The notes under the pieces are model-generated. The model saw only the letters and a list, made by a program, of their open reading frames with translations, was not told the DNA's origin and ran no database searches. From Gemmatimonadota bacterium (GTDB lineage: Bacteria; Gemmatimonadota; Gemmatimonadetes; Longimicrobiales; Gaopeijiaceae): a DNA stretch of 50,340 bases. Where the stretch lies: the NCBI GenBank assembly GCA_022564055.1, contig JADFMD010000014.1, positions 1 through 50,340 on the forward strand, in the 5' to 3' direction. Shown one piece after another: positions 33,522 through 43,375 of this stretch (position 1 is its first letter; each line of letters opens with the position of its first letter). Position numbers and translations under genes: made by a program.

Positions 33522-34087
33522 ACCAGCCTCAGAAGGGACCCAAGACGGAATGGCGCGTCCTTCTAGTGGATGACGACGACGACTATGCTTTGATTATTGA
33601 GCGAAGTCTCGCTGCGGCAGCCGGTGTCCCAGTGGAGTTGCGTAGGGCTCGCACGGGCGACGAAGCGCTCGCCTTGCTCCAGGATTTTGTGCCTGAGCTA
33701 CTCCTGCTGGATCTGAAGATGCCGGGAATGGGGGGTCACCAGGTTCTCGAGAAGATCAAGGGGGACGATGTGCTTCGTTCGATTCCCGTAGCCGTTCTTT
33801 CGTCGTCCGACCGCGACGAGGATGTGGCCGAGAGCTATGGACTCGGAGGTAATCACTTCATCACGAAGCCGAGTAGTCCTCTGGAGCTGGAGGCGAAGCT
33901 TGCAGTCCTGCTTCGGAACCTCACGGAGTTGGGGGGGATTCGTCGGGGGTCAACGGGATCATCGACGACTGCGGTAAGCGCGGTGGATCCGCGATCCATG
34001 GCGACACAAAAGGTGTTCCGCTGGGTGGCGGTCGTGGGCGTATTGATCCTGTTATACGTCTTCGGCAAGGTTTCGGGGGTGTTTTAG
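33518..34087 (+). CDS. Receiver (REC) domain protein with C-terminal membrane helix
   Basis: Response-regulator receiver of 189 residues without a DNA-binding output. REC residues are intact: acidic cluster VDDDDD, phospho-aspartate in LLLLDLKMP (about 68), serine in VLSSSD, lysine in ITKPSS. A serine/threonine-rich linker leads to one hydrophobic helix ([20 protein letters not shown], about 165-184) at the very end, so the REC domain is probably tethered to the inner membrane as a tail-anchored protein. It is coupled by GTGA to the SPOR gene. No histidine kinase is nearby. Confidence 0.82.
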   Translation: MNQPQKGPKTEWRVLLVDDDDDYALIIERSLAAAAGVPVELRRARTGDEALALLQDFVPELLLLDLKMPGMGGHQVLEKIKGDDVLRSIPVAVLSSSDRDEDVAESYGLGGNHFITKPSSPLELEAKLAVLLRNLTELGGIRRGSTGSSTTAVSAVDPRSMATQKVFRWVAVVGVLILLYVFGKVSGVF

Positions 34088-34127
34088 TGCGGCGCTCCGG
34101 ACCCTCCGGACACCGAAAAAGAGAATT

Positions 34128-36407
34128 ATGACCACACTCCTCACGCAGGAAATTCCCATCACTGGAATGACCTGTGCTGCCTGCGTTCGGCGTGTGGAGA
34201 ATGCGGTGGCCGGCGTCGCCGGCGTCGATCATGTTGAGGTCAGCCTCGCCACTGAAGCGGCTCGGGTACGGTACGCTCCCGGAGCCCTGGATAGGGATGC
34301 CATTCGGGAGGCTGTGGTCGCCGCCGGTTACGACGTTGACTCGGCCGCCGAGACGGAGGCCATCGAGGAGACCCTCCGGCGTCGCGACGAGGAACGTGAA
34401 GCTGAAGCGAGGGGTCTTCTCCACCGCTTCCAGATCGGAGCGCTGCTGGGCGTGCCCGTCCTGATCATCGGGAAGGCACAGTTCATCCCCGGTCTCCCGG
34501 ACCTGAGTCAAGGGGTGATGCGGGGTTTGTGGGCGCTCAGTGGCTTGTTGACCATCCCGATCATGGTGTATGTGGGGGGTCGCTTCTTTACCGGGGGATG
34601 GGCGGCCTTCCGGCGGCACGACGCGAACATGGATACGCTGGTGGCTCTCGGGACCGGGGCGGCGTGGCTTTACTCCACGGTCGCCGTTGCCTTCCCCGGG
34701 CTCTTTCCCGAGGGGACGGCGCAGCCTTTCTATGAGGCGACGGCTGTGGTCATCACGCTGGTCGTGCTCGGCCAGGCGCTCGAGGCCCGCGCGAAGGGCC
34801 GGACCTCGCAGGCCGTTCGGCGCCTCATGGACCTCCGCCCTCTGGTCGCCAGGGTCGTCCGCGACGGTGTCGAGACGGAGATTCCGGCCGCCGAGGTGAG
34901 GGTGGGTGAGATGGTGGTGGTACGCCCCGGAGAAAAGATTCCGGTCGACGGACGCGTTCACGAAGGCCGGAGCGTTGTCGACGAATCGATGGTTACCGGC
35001 GAGAGTATTCCCGTCGAGAAGGCCCCAGGCGACGAGGTCGTCGGCGGCACGATGAACGCGTCGGGGGTGATCCACTTCACGGCCGAGCGGGTCGGAAGCG
35101 AGATGGTCTTGTCGCGCATCGTCCAGATGGTGCGGGACGCGCAGGGCGCCAAGCCGCCCATCCAAAAGGTGGTGGACGTGGTGGCTAGCTACTTCGTCCC
35201 CACCGTCATGATCGTGTCGGTGGTATCCTTCGCCGTCTGGTACACGTTCGGTCCTGCTCCTGCGCTGAGCTACGCGGTGGTCGTGGCGGTCGCCGTCCTC
35301 GTGATCGCCTGCCCGTGCGCTCTGGGTTTGGCGACGCCGATCTCGATCATGGTTGCCGTGGGGAAGGCTGCCGAATACGGAATCCTCATCCGAAACGGAG
35401 AGGCTTTGCAGCGGGCTCGAGGTGTGGACACCATCGTGCTCGACAAGACCGGCACGGTGACCCAGGGCGCGGCGACCCTCACCGATGTGGTCCCCCACGA
35501 GGGCGTGATCGAGGCGGACCTTCTCAGGTTGGCCGCCGCCGTCGAGGCGGGTTCGGAGCACCCGCTAGGGAGGGCCGTGGTCGATGGCGCCTCCGCCCGC
35601 GGGGTACAAGCCGAGCGGGCGACGGATTTTGCCGCCGTCCCCGGGCAGGGGGTGCGGGCCACCGTGGGTGACAAGACCGTGCTTGTGGGCACGGCGTCCT
35701 TCCTGGCAGAAGCCGGCGTAGAAACGGAGGGATTGGAGCGAAGTGCGGCCGAGCTGGCGGAGGAGGGGCGCACGCCGATCTTGGCGGCGGCGGACGGGAA
35801 ACCCTTGGGTGTACTCGGAATCTTCGATCCCGTGAAGACGGATTCGGTGGCGGCCATACGCCGGCTTCAGGCCATGGGAAAACACGTAGTGATCCTGACC
35901 GGGGACCACGAAGCGACCGCCCGGGCCGTGGCGCGCGAGGTCGGGGTCGAAACCGTGTTGGCCCGAGTGCTGCCGGAGGAAAAGGCCCAGCGGATTGCGG
36001 ACCTCCAGAAGCGGGGTCGCCAGGTGGCCATGGTCGGTGACGGCATCAACGACGCGCCCGCGCTAGCCCAGGCCGATGTCGGGATCGCCATCGGGACCGG
36101 GACCGATGTGGCGATGGAGGCCGCCGACGTGACGCTCATGGGGGGATCCTTGGGGGGCGTCGCAGACCTCCTCGAGATTTCAGAGGCTACCTTCGTAAAC
36201 ATCCGGCAAAACCTCGTGGGCGCCTTCATGTACAACGTGCTGGGCATTCCGGTGGCGGCGGGCGTGTTATATCCGTTTTTCGGCATCCTCTTGCAGCCCG
36301 TCATCGCTGGGGCGGCCATGGCTTTCAGTTCCGTGACCGTCGTCACCAACGCGAATCGCCTGCGGCGCTTCAAACCCAAGGGGATGGCCGGGTCAGGAGC
36401 CGTGTGA
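34128..36407 (+). CDS. copA: Copper-translocating P-type ATPase
   Basis: P1B-type ATPase of 759 residues that exports Cu(I) from the cytoplasm. One N-terminal heavy-metal domain has GMTCAAC (about 12-18). The metal-binding C395-P-C397 is in the sixth helix, the phosphorylated aspartate is D439 in DKTGTVTQG, the HP motif is SEHPLGRAV, and the hinge is [16 protein letters not shown]. There are eight predicted membrane helices, with the final pair [18 protein letters not shown] typical of CopA. No CueR or CsoR gene is adjacent. A 29-codon ORF starts at its stop codon. Confidence 0.95.
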   Translation: MTTLLTQEIPITGMTCAACVRRVENAVAGVAGVDHVEVSLATEAARVRYAPGALDRDAIREAVVAAGYDVDSAAETEAIEETLRRRDEEREAEARGLLHRFQIGALLGVPVLIIGKAQFIPGLPDLSQGVMRGLWALSGLLTIPIMVYVGGRFFTGGWAAFRRHDANMDTLVALGTGAAWLYSTVAVAFPGLFPEGTAQPFYEATAVVITLVVLGQALEARAKGRTSQAVRRLMDLRPLVARVVRDGVETEIPAAEVRVGEMVVVRPGEKIPVDGRVHEGRSVVDESMVTGESIPVEKAPGDEVVGGTMNASGVIHFTAERVGSEMVLSRIVQMVRDAQGAKPPIQKVVDVVASYFVPTVMIVSVVSFAVWYTFGPAPALSYAVVVAVAVLVIACPCALGLATPISIMVAVGKAAEYGILIRNGEALQRARGVDTIVLDKTGTVTQGAATLTDVVPHEGVIEADLLRLAAAVEAGSEHPLGRAVVDGASARGVQAERATDFAAVPGQGVRATVGDKTVLVGTASFLAEAGVETEGLERSAAELAEEGRTPILAAADGKPLGVLGIFDPVKTDSVAAIRRLQAMGKHVVILTGDHEATARAVAREVGVETVLARVLPEEKAQRIADLQKRGRQVAMVGDGINDAPALAQADVGIAIGTGTDVAMEAADVTLMGGSLGGVADLLEISEATFVNIRQNLVGAFMYNVLGIPVAAGVLYPFFGILLQPVIAGAAMAFSSVTVVTNANRLRRFKPKGMAGSGAV

Positions 36408-36496
36408 TGTCCATCGACGTGGTTCTGGTGAACGTCGGTGCCGCGCTAGCGATCGTTTGGATCGTGTGGTACTTCTGGATTTCAGGGGAGGGCTGA
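36407..36496 (+). CDS. 29-residue membrane microprotein linked to copA
   Basis: ORF starting in a TGATG overlap with the copA stop. It encodes [20 protein letters not shown] followed by WYFWISGEG: one hydrophobic helix with an aromatic tail. The sequence resembles the N-terminal anchor of cupredoxin-domain proteins often found after copper ATPases, but stops just where the copper domain would begin. It is either a true microprotein or the remnant of such a gene. AGGAG lies upstream within copA. The next gene, on the other strand, ends eight bases away. Confidence 0.5.
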   Translation: MSIDVVLVNVGAALAIVWIVWYFWISGEG

Positions 36497-36503
36497 CCGC
36501 GGC

Positions 36504-37622
36504 TCAACTCCGAGAGGTGTTCGGACTCCCGTAGAGCACCGCTTCCCAGCCGTCCAACATCGCCTCGTACGAAAATCGCTCCCGATAACGCTGCTTTGCT
36601 GCGCGCCCCATTTCCTCCAGGAGTTCTCGGTCGTAAAGGACCGAGTTCAAAGCCGAGGCGATCTCCGGCGGTGCGAAGCCCGTGACCAGTCCCGGTGCGC
36701 GGCCGTTGGTGTCGGGCTCCAAGGCCTCGCGCGCTCCCGAGACATCGGTGGAGATCACGGGTACGCCTCTCGACATTGCCTCGAGCATCGCCCCTGACAT
36801 TCCCTCCCGGCCGGAAGCGATGACCAGGGCGTCCACCGCATCCATGAGGGGGGCGATGTTCGGCTGGTAGCCAAGAAAATGAACCCGGTTGCGGAGTCCG
36901 AGTTGGCGGGCATGCTGCCCGAGAGCCCCGCGAAGGGGACCATCTCCCACGATGGCCACATGGGTGTCTTCACGAAGGAACACCATGGCTTCTAGCAAAC
37001 GACCGAGGCGTTTTTGGGAGACGAGGCGGCTGACGCTCCCCAGGAGGCATGCGTCCGCGGGCAGCCCGAGGGACCACCTGGCGGCCCCTTTCTCGAGGCG
37101 TGGGCCGAGAGGCGGAATACCCTTGTAGATCGTGGTCAGCCGGGGCTCCAACTCAGGGAGGGCCTCGGCGTACGATTTCCGCATCGCCTCCGCCACCAAG
37201 ACCACGTGATCCACCCATCGTCTCAGGACGAAGCGGTACTTGAAATTTCTCGGGGTATCACTCGAGAGTCCGATTCGCACGACGAGCTTGGGAACCTTGG
37301 CCATTCTCGCTCCCAACGCCGCTAGCCAGAGCTTGCGAAAGGTCCCGACGACGAAGGCGTCCGGCCGCTCTCGCCGGAGAACCAGCCCCAGACGCAGCGC
37401 GTCGTGGACCGCAAGGTCGCCGCCCAGCCTCAACAGGCGCGTCTCGACCCCCCTCGCCTGCGCTGCCTCCGCGACCAGCCCTCGGTTGCAGAGCAGCGTA
37501 ATTCGATGGCCGCGGCTTGCCAGGCCGAGCAGGAGATCGACCAGTGCGATCTCACCACCACCCCACTCGGGCGAACCGTTGTGGGCGATGATCCGTAGCG
37601 GGGCTCTCTCCTGGCGAGACAT
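36504..37622 (-). CDS. GT4-family glycosyltransferase
   Basis: GT-B fold glycosyltransferase of 372 residues. The N-terminal half begins RIIAHNGSPEWGGGEIALVDLLLGL with the glycine loop of the family. The C-terminal half has GSVSRLVSQKRLGRLLEA (about 208-225), VAIVGDGPLRGAL and the nucleotide-sugar-binding SGREGMSGAMLEAMSRGVPVI (EX7E). ATG 37622 is chosen; the frame extends to 37778, but that part is not conserved-looking. It is divergent from mutS across about 106 bases. The acceptor is unknown, perhaps a cell-surface glycan. Confidence 0.85.
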   Translation of the reverse strand: MSRQERAPLRIIAHNGSPEWGGGEIALVDLLLGLASRGHRITLLCNRGLVAEAAQARGVETRLLRLGGDLAVHDALRLGLVLRRERPDAFVVGTFRKLWLAALGARMAKVPKLVVRIGLSSDTPRNFKYRFVLRRWVDHVVLVAEAMRKSYAEALPELEPRLTTIYKGIPPLGPRLEKGAARWSLGLPADACLLGSVSRLVSQKRLGRLLEAMVFLREDTHVAIVGDGPLRGALGQHARQLGLRNRVHFLGYQPNIAPLMDAVDALVIASGREGMSGAMLEAMSRGVPVISTDVSGAREALEPDTNGRAPGLVTGFAPPEIASALNSVLYDRELLEEMGRAAKQRYRERFSYEAMLDGWEAVLYGSPNTSRS

Positions 37623-37650
37623 GGGAAAATCCTCTGACCATCTCGATTGG

Positions 37651-37679
37651 TTGATCGTGTTCCGGCCGGCGGGTATCCT
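37651..37679 (+). promoter_or_regulatory. Probable promoter of mutS
   Basis: TTGATC (37651-37656) and TATCCT (37674-37679) are separated by exactly 17 bases and lie about 50 bases before ATG 37729, in the divergent gap. Confidence 0.45.
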
Positions 37680-37728
37680 ACCAGACATTCGCCCGTTCAC
37701 ACATGCTCGAGCCCTGTAACCCCACGCA

Positions 37729-40362
37729 ATGCCACAGGCTGACGATACTCCACTGATGCGCCAGTGGCGAGAGGTCAAATCCCAGAACAGGGATGCTCTC
37801 GTTTTCTTTCGGGTGGGGGATTTCTACGAGCTGTTCTTCGAGGACGCCGTGGAGGGATCCCGGCTCCTGGGCTTGACGCTCACCTCTAGAAACAACGGAG
37901 CGGCGGCTCGGGTGCCCCTCGCCGGCGTTCCGGCCAAGGCCTTGGACCAGTACCTGGGACGGCTGGTGGCGTTGGGGAAGAGGGTCGCAATCTGCGACCA
38001 GGTGGAGGATCCCGCCGAAGCCACCGGGATTGTCCGGCGCGAGGTCACGGAGACGGTGACTCCCGGCACCGTGTTTCATGACGCGCTTCTGACCGCCGAG
38101 CGAAACAACTTCCTGGTTGCTCTGACAGAGCCGGCGGACGAGCGTCTGGGGCTCGCGGCGCTCGACCTGTCCACCGGGGAGCTGTCCGTCCAGGACGTGC
38201 TAATTGCCGATCTGGGGGCCGAGTTGGGGCGGCTGGATCCCACGGAGCTGTTGTTGCCCCGCCTATTCGAGGAGGGGGGGGATGGCGTAGACTCCTTGAG
38301 CGGTGCGCTCTCCGGCTGCCTCCACACCTACCGCGACGACTGGGTCTTCGATTACGCCTCCGCGGCGGATGAGATGAAGCGCCGCTACGGGATTCAGAGC
38401 CTCGAAGCCTTCGGCTTCCGAGTCGAGGACCGATTGCTCGTGCAGGCTACCGGGGCGCTTCTGGCCTACGTGGCGGAGATCCGGCCTGGCGGGGTCGCGC
38501 ACCTGCGTCCTCCGCAGATCGTTCGTCGAGGCACGGCGATGCTCCTCGACGAAATGACGCGCCGCAACCTGGAGTTGGTCGAGCCTCTCCGGGCAGGCGA
38601 GGAGGGCGGCACGCTCGTTTGGGTGCTCGATGAAACCGTGACCGCCATGGGTGCGCGAGCGCTCCGGCGTTGGATCCTGAACCCCTTGGTGGATGCGGAG
38701 GAGATCTGGCGAAGGCAGGAGGCCGTCGCAGAGCTCTTTGACACTCCCGACCTGCGCGCCGATCTCCGGGAAGCTCTCGGGCGCATGACCGACTTGGAGC
38801 GCCTCGCCGGGAAGGTGGGTGCGGGGCGCGTCTCCCCGAGGGAGCTTCTCGGCCTCGGTCGTTCGCTTGCCGAGCTCCCCCAGATCCGGGAAGCCGGCGC
38901 CGGTGCGGACAGCGCGTTCCTGCGGAGCCTCGTCACCGAAATGGACCTACTGCAGGATGTCCGGGAGTTGGTCGAGACGGCTATCTCACCCGATGCTCCC
39001 GCCGTGCTCCAGGACGGAGGGATCATTCGCGAGGGGTACTCGGCGGATCTGGACGAGCTTCGCGCGACCCGGGACGGCGCGCGCGACTTCATCGCCGGAC
39101 TTCAGAGCCGGGAACGCGAGCGTACCGGGATATCATCGCTCAAGGTCGGCTTCAACAAGGTGTTCGGGTACTACCTGGAGGTCACCAGGGCGAACCTCGA
39201 AAAGGTGCCAGAGGACTATGTCCGCAAGCAGACGCTGAGCAACGCAGAGCGGTATTTCACGCCCGAGTTGAAGGAGTGGGAGGAAAGGGTCTTCGACGCC
39301 GAGGACCGCATGGATAAACTGGAATCCGGCCTCTTCGCCGAGGTTCGTACCTTGGTGGCGGCCGAGGTGGGCCGCATCCAGGAGGCTGGTAGCCGCGCCG
39401 CCCAGCTCGACGTGTTGAGTACGCTGGCCCACGTTGCGGAAAGGCGCCACTACGTAAGACCCGAGGTCCACACGGGGTTTGAGACGGAGATTCTCGCGGG
39501 CCGGCACCCGGTGGTAGAGATGATGATGCCCACCGAGTCGTTCATTCCGAACGACCTGACGCTGAACGTGGCCCGCCGCATCGTGGTGCTCACCGGTCCC
39601 AACATGGCGGGGAAGTCGACCCTGCTCCGCCAGGTGGGGCTCATCCACCTGATGGCACAAATCGGATCCTTCGTTCCTGCGGACCGGGCACGCCTTCCAG
39701 TCTGCGATCGGATCTTCACCCGGGTGGGGGCCTCCGACAACCTGGCTCGCGGCCAGTCGACCTTCATGGTGGAGATGAATGAGACTGCCTCCATCATGCA
39801 TACCGCGACCGAGCGGAGCCTCGTCCTTCTCGACGAAATCGGGCGGGGCACTTCCACATACGATGGGGTATCCATCGCCTGGGCGGTCACCGAGCACCTA
39901 CATGAAAAAATAGGTGCGAAGACGATCTTCGCCACCCACTATCACGAGTTGACCCAACTCGGCGACCTGCTGCCCGGGGTGGTGAACATGAACGTATCGG
40001 TACGGGAGGTCGGAGAGGAGATCGTCTTCCTTCGCAGGCTCGAGGAGGGCGGGGCCGACCGATCCTACGGAATCCAGGTGGCGCGGTTGGCCGGACTTCC
40101 CGGCGAAGTGATCGCTCGAGCGAGGGAACTTCTGACCGAGTTGGAGGGAACACACACCCGTGGGGGAGAGGGTTTGGGCCGGTTCGGCGCCCATCGTCCG
40201 GCGTCAGAGCCCTCGCTCGATCAGCTCTCGTTCTTTGCGGCCGGTGAGCTGCCTTGGTTAAAACAACTGCGGGCGATCGATCCGGAAACGATGACGCCCA
40301 AGGAGGCCCTGGACTTGTTGTTCGATCTACATGAGAAGTCCCTTTCGGCGGAGGACGGTTGA
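37729..40362 (+). CDS. mutS: DNA mismatch repair protein MutS
   Basis: Mismatch recognition ATPase of 877 residues, full length. The N-terminal mismatch-binding motif is in FFRVGDFYELFFEDA (about 25-39). The ATPase has Walker A TGPNMAGKSTLLRQ (about 622), MVEMNETASIMHTAT, Walker B LVLLDEIGRGTSTYDG and FATHYHELTQL. The C-terminal part after about 810 carries the dimer helices. ATG 37729 fits the conserved TPLMRQWREVK beginning. Confidence 0.97.
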   Translation: MPQADDTPLMRQWREVKSQNRDALVFFRVGDFYELFFEDAVEGSRLLGLTLTSRNNGAAARVPLAGVPAKALDQYLGRLVALGKRVAICDQVEDPAEATGIVRREVTETVTPGTVFHDALLTAERNNFLVALTEPADERLGLAALDLSTGELSVQDVLIADLGAELGRLDPTELLLPRLFEEGGDGVDSLSGALSGCLHTYRDDWVFDYASAADEMKRRYGIQSLEAFGFRVEDRLLVQATGALLAYVAEIRPGGVAHLRPPQIVRRGTAMLLDEMTRRNLELVEPLRAGEEGGTLVWVLDETVTAMGARALRRWILNPLVDAEEIWRRQEAVAELFDTPDLRADLREALGRMTDLERLAGKVGAGRVSPRELLGLGRSLAELPQIREAGAGADSAFLRSLVTEMDLLQDVRELVETAISPDAPAVLQDGGIIREGYSADLDELRATRDGARDFIAGLQSRERERTGISSLKVGFNKVFGYYLEVTRANLEKVPEDYVRKQTLSNAERYFTPELKEWEERVFDAEDRMDKLESGLFAEVRTLVAAEVGRIQEAGSRAAQLDVLSTLAHVAERRHYVRPEVHTGFETEILAGRHPVVEMMMPTESFIPNDLTLNVARRIVVLTGPNMAGKSTLLRQVGLIHLMAQIGSFVPADRARLPVCDRIFTRVGASDNLARGQSTFMVEMNETASIMHTATERSLVLLDEIGRGTSTYDGVSIAWAVTEHLHEKIGAKTIFATHYHELTQLGDLLPGVVNMNVSVREVGEEIVFLRRLEEGGADRSYGIQVARLAGLPGEVIARARELLTELEGTHTRGGEGLGRFGAHRPASEPSLDQLSFFAAGELPWLKQLRAIDPETMTPKEALDLLFDLHEKSLSAEDG

Positions 40363-40733
40363 GACCGCATGTAAGGCGATGGCCCTCGGGATCGCTCGCC
40401 CTGTGCGCATTGCTCGCGGGCGGCACTTCGGCCTGTGCTTCGGATCAGGAGATCCAGAGCCCGTCGCCGCTGAGCGCGTCGGTGCCGATCGATTACCCGT
40501 TGGATCTGTGGGATCGAGGTATCGAGGGAAGCTCCATATTGAAGGTGCGCGTGACCGACGTGGGCGAGGTGGACAGCGTGGTTGTCATCGAATCCAGTGG
40601 ATACCCGGCCTTCGACTCCTCCGCGGTCCGGGGAGCGAGAACCCTGAAATTCATCCCTGCCCGCCAGGGAGACAAGCGCATCGAGGTCTGGGCCCACGTA
40701 CCCGTGCATTTTTCGAAGAAGCCGAGGCCTTGA
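40359..40733 (+). CDS. Exported TonB C-terminal-domain-like protein
   Basis: Product of 124 residues with a signal sequence (about 1-28, ALCALLAGGTSACAS, possibly a lipoprotein) followed directly by a TonB-C-type fold: PIDYPLDLWDRGIEGSSILKVRVTDVGEVDSVVV, SGYPAFDSSAVRGARTLKFIPARQ. There is no TonB membrane anchor or proline-rich spacer, so it is not an energy-coupling TonB. TTG 40359 overlaps the mutS stop (TTGA). Confidence 0.7.
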   Translation: MRPHVRRWPSGSLALCALLAGGTSACASDQEIQSPSPLSASVPIDYPLDLWDRGIEGSSILKVRVTDVGEVDSVVVIESSGYPAFDSSAVRGARTLKFIPARQGDKRIEVWAHVPVHFSKKPRP

Positions 40734-40773
40734 TCCTCGCAGGCCTCGATCCTCTCCAGGCCGGTAGCCGGTC

Positions 40774-42162
40774 ATGAGTAAGAATCACCCCCGTCCATAC
40801 AACAACATCACGGAAGTCGTGGGTGCGACGCCTCTGGTCCGGCTGAACAGCGTCGCTCGCGACGTCCCCGGGACGGTCTATGTGAAATGCGAGTTCATGA
40901 ATCCGTCTGGATCCCTGAAGGATCGCATTGGCCTGGCCATGGTGGAGGCAGCTGAGCGAGAAGGGGCGCTCAAGCCCGGAGGGGTGATCGTCGAAGCCAC
41001 CAGCGGAAACACGGGAATGGCTCTCGCGATGGTCGCCGCGATACGGGGCTACCGGTGCATCTTCACGATGCCGGACAAGATGAGCCAGGAAAAGGTGAAG
41101 CTCCTGCGGGCCTTTGGGGCGGAAGTAGTCATCGTGCCCACCGCCGTGCCGCCGGACCATCCTGAGCACTACACCGTAAAGGCCGAGACCATCGCACGAG
41201 AGACACCGGGGGCGATACTCGCCAACCAGTTTTACAACCCGGCGAATCCGCAAGCACATTACGAGACGACCGGGCCCGAGATCTGGTCACAAACGGAAGG
41301 AAGAATCACCCACTTTGTCGCGGGTTCCGGCACCGGCGGGACGATAAGCGGGGTGGGTCGTTACCTGAAAGAGCAAAACCCGGACGTCCAGGTCATAGGT
41401 GTGGACCCCCAGGGATCGATCCTGAAGGCCTTCTTTGAGACGGGCGAGTCTCCCGTGGGCGAGCCCTACAAGGTGGAAGGGATTGGAAGCGACAAGATTC
41501 CCGGTGCGCTGGATATGGGCGTCACGGACCGCTGGATCACGGTGACCGATGCCGAAGCGTTCGCGATGACACGCAGAGTGGCTCGTGAGGAGGGCCTGTT
41601 CGCCGGGGGCTCGAGTGGGCTCGCGGTGCACGCTGCCCTGGAGATCGCGATGGATGCAGGTAAGGACGCCGTAGTCGTGACTTTACTTTCTGACTGGGGT
41701 GAACACTACCTCACCAAGGTCTATGACGACGACTGGATGCGGGAGAACGGGTTCATGAAGAGGGCGCACCACAGCGTGCATCACCTGGTGGCCGAAAAGG
41801 ATCATGATCTCCCCGACCTGATCACGGTTCAGCCCACCACACCGGTGCGCGTCGCCCTCTCGACGCTCACGTCGCACAACGTGTCGCAGTTACCCGTAAT
41901 CTTGGACGGTGAATGCGTGGGCTCGCTGAACGACGGCGACTTGATGTCTTCGGTGATCGAGGATCCCGAGCTCCTCGACCGGCCTGTAGAGTCGATCATG
42001 GACGCGCCTTTCCCGGTCGTGGACAGCCACATGGACGCCGAGGGGGCCGCACAACTGCTGACGCGAAAGAACTCCGCCGTCCTCGTCCGGAACGACGGCG
42101 AGATCGGCGGGATTCTCACCCGGTATGACGTGATTCGTGACCTGACCGGTGCGGCCGGCTGA
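40774..42162 (+). CDS. cbs: Cystathionine beta-synthase
   Basis: PLP enzyme of 462 residues for transsulfuration of homocysteine with serine. The PLP lysine is in NPSGSLKDRIGLAM (about 43-56), the asparagine loop in EATSGNTGMALAM, and the phosphate loop in GSGTGGTISGVG. Residues about 335-460 form two CBS domains (DLITVQPTTPVRVAL, ESIMDAPFPVVDSHM), as in regulated cystathionine beta-synthases; plain CysK lacks them. ATG 40774 is clear. Serine/homocysteine versus O-acetylserine specificity is inferred from the CBS tail. Confidence 0.85.
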   Translation: MSKNHPRPYNNITEVVGATPLVRLNSVARDVPGTVYVKCEFMNPSGSLKDRIGLAMVEAAEREGALKPGGVIVEATSGNTGMALAMVAAIRGYRCIFTMPDKMSQEKVKLLRAFGAEVVIVPTAVPPDHPEHYTVKAETIARETPGAILANQFYNPANPQAHYETTGPEIWSQTEGRITHFVAGSGTGGTISGVGRYLKEQNPDVQVIGVDPQGSILKAFFETGESPVGEPYKVEGIGSDKIPGALDMGVTDRWITVTDAEAFAMTRRVAREEGLFAGGSSGLAVHAALEIAMDAGKDAVVVTLLSDWGEHYLTKVYDDDWMRENGFMKRAHHSVHHLVAEKDHDLPDLITVQPTTPVRVALSTLTSHNVSQLPVILDGECVGSLNDGDLMSSVIEDPELLDRPVESIMDAPFPVVDSHMDAEGAAQLLTRKNSAVLVRNDGEIGGILTRYDVIRDLTGAAG

Positions 42163-42213
42163 TACGGGCGGGCGGATGGGCCCCGCTTCCATGACCGGCC
42201 GGCCGATCCGCCG

Positions 42214-43275
42214 GTGAGGGTCGTCGTCCTGCTGGGGGGCGAGTCGGAGGAGCGTGACGTTTCCCTCGCGTCCGGCTGCAACGTGGCCGATGCTCTCCGC
42301 CAATCGGGGCACGATGTGGTTGCTCTGGACCCCGTCGCCGGGGCACTGACCCGTGCGGACGAGGCCAAGATCCTCGCCGAGGGCGTGGGGAGCCTACCAC
42401 CGGGCGAAATCGCTAGCGGCGAGGCGTCCGTTTCGGGCGCCGCGACAGCCCCCTCCCGTACTTCCGTCGGCGCCGGGCTTTGGAAGCACGAGGAGATCGC
42501 TGCTGCCGAGGTCGTCTTTCCCGCCCTCCACGGAGGCATGGGCGAGGATGGCACGCTCCAGGCCCTCCTCGACCTCGGTGGAGTCGCATACGCCGGGAGC
42601 GGCATGCTCGGATGCGCCCTCGCCATGGACAAGGACGTCACCAAACGCCTCCTCCGGGAGGCCGGAATCCTCACGCCGGACTGGCTCGTGAACCCCACCG
42701 CCGCTGAGGCGGTCGACCGGCTGGGTCTCCCCCTCATCGCCAAACCGGTGGCGGGTGGCTCGTCGGTTCGCCTCTACCTGCTCAACGATCTTGCCGGAGT
42801 GGAGGAGACGATCAGCGTGGAAGCGGCCCGTGCCTCCGAGGGAGGCGAGGCTTCGGACATGATGTACGAGGCCTTCGTCGCCGGGCGTGAGCTCACCGTA
42901 GCCATCCTGGGGGAGGAGCCCCTGCCCGTGGGCGAGATCGTTTCCGAGCACGAGCTTTTCGACTATGAGTGCAAGTACCAAGCGGGGATGGCCGAGGAGA
43001 TCTTTCCTGCGGAGATTCCAGAAACGTTGGCCCGTACGCTCCAGGCCCGGGCACTCGAGGTCCACCATCTGCTACGACTCAGGGACTTTTCTCGAGTGGA
43101 CTTCATGGTCGATGACAAGGGCGAGGCCTGGTGTTTGGAGGCGAACGCGCTGCCCGGCATGACGGCGAACAGCCTTCTGCCCAAGGCGGCGCGCGCCGCG
43201 GGCATCACCTTTCCGGAGGTGTGCGATCGGATCGTACGAATGGCCGCGGAACGGGCTCGAAGAGCCTCCCCCTGA
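42214..43275 (+). CDS. ddl: D-alanine--D-alanine ligase
   Basis: ATP-grasp enzyme of 353 residues making the D-Ala-D-Ala end of peptidoglycan precursors. VVVLLGGESEERDVSLASG opens the protein; FPALHGGMGEDGTLQALLDL, YAGSGMLGCALAMDKDVTKRLL, IAKPVAGGSSV, RELTVAILG and CLEANALPGMTANSLLP are the expected blocks. A longer linker (about 45-80) between the first two blocks is slightly unusual. GTG 42214 is the only reasonable start. Confidence 0.93.
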   Translation: MRVVVLLGGESEERDVSLASGCNVADALRQSGHDVVALDPVAGALTRADEAKILAEGVGSLPPGEIASGEASVSGAATAPSRTSVGAGLWKHEEIAAAEVVFPALHGGMGEDGTLQALLDLGGVAYAGSGMLGCALAMDKDVTKRLLREAGILTPDWLVNPTAAEAVDRLGLPLIAKPVAGGSSVRLYLLNDLAGVEETISVEAARASEGGEASDMMYEAFVAGRELTVAILGEEPLPVGEIVSEHELFDYECKYQAGMAEEIFPAEIPETLARTLQARALEVHHLLRLRDFSRVDFMVDDKGEAWCLEANALPGMTANSLLPKAARAAGITFPEVCDRIVRMAAERARRASP

Positions 43276-43375
43276 GGTAATTCTGCACACCCACCGGAAC
43301 CTGGTCGTTGGGACGGGGGTTTGAATCCGAGGCCGAAGGATATTTTTCGCTGTACCGTAGGATGGAGAAGGGACT

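Noticed and set aside
33921-35561. A 546-codon minus-strand frame across copA.
   Set aside because: Shadow of the CopA frame. The His- and Asp-rich translation has no family resemblance.
43310-43345. A tRNA T-arm-like string (GGGTTTGAATCC).
   Set aside because: The flanking bases cannot form a five-base T stem and no anticodon or acceptor stem can be built around it.
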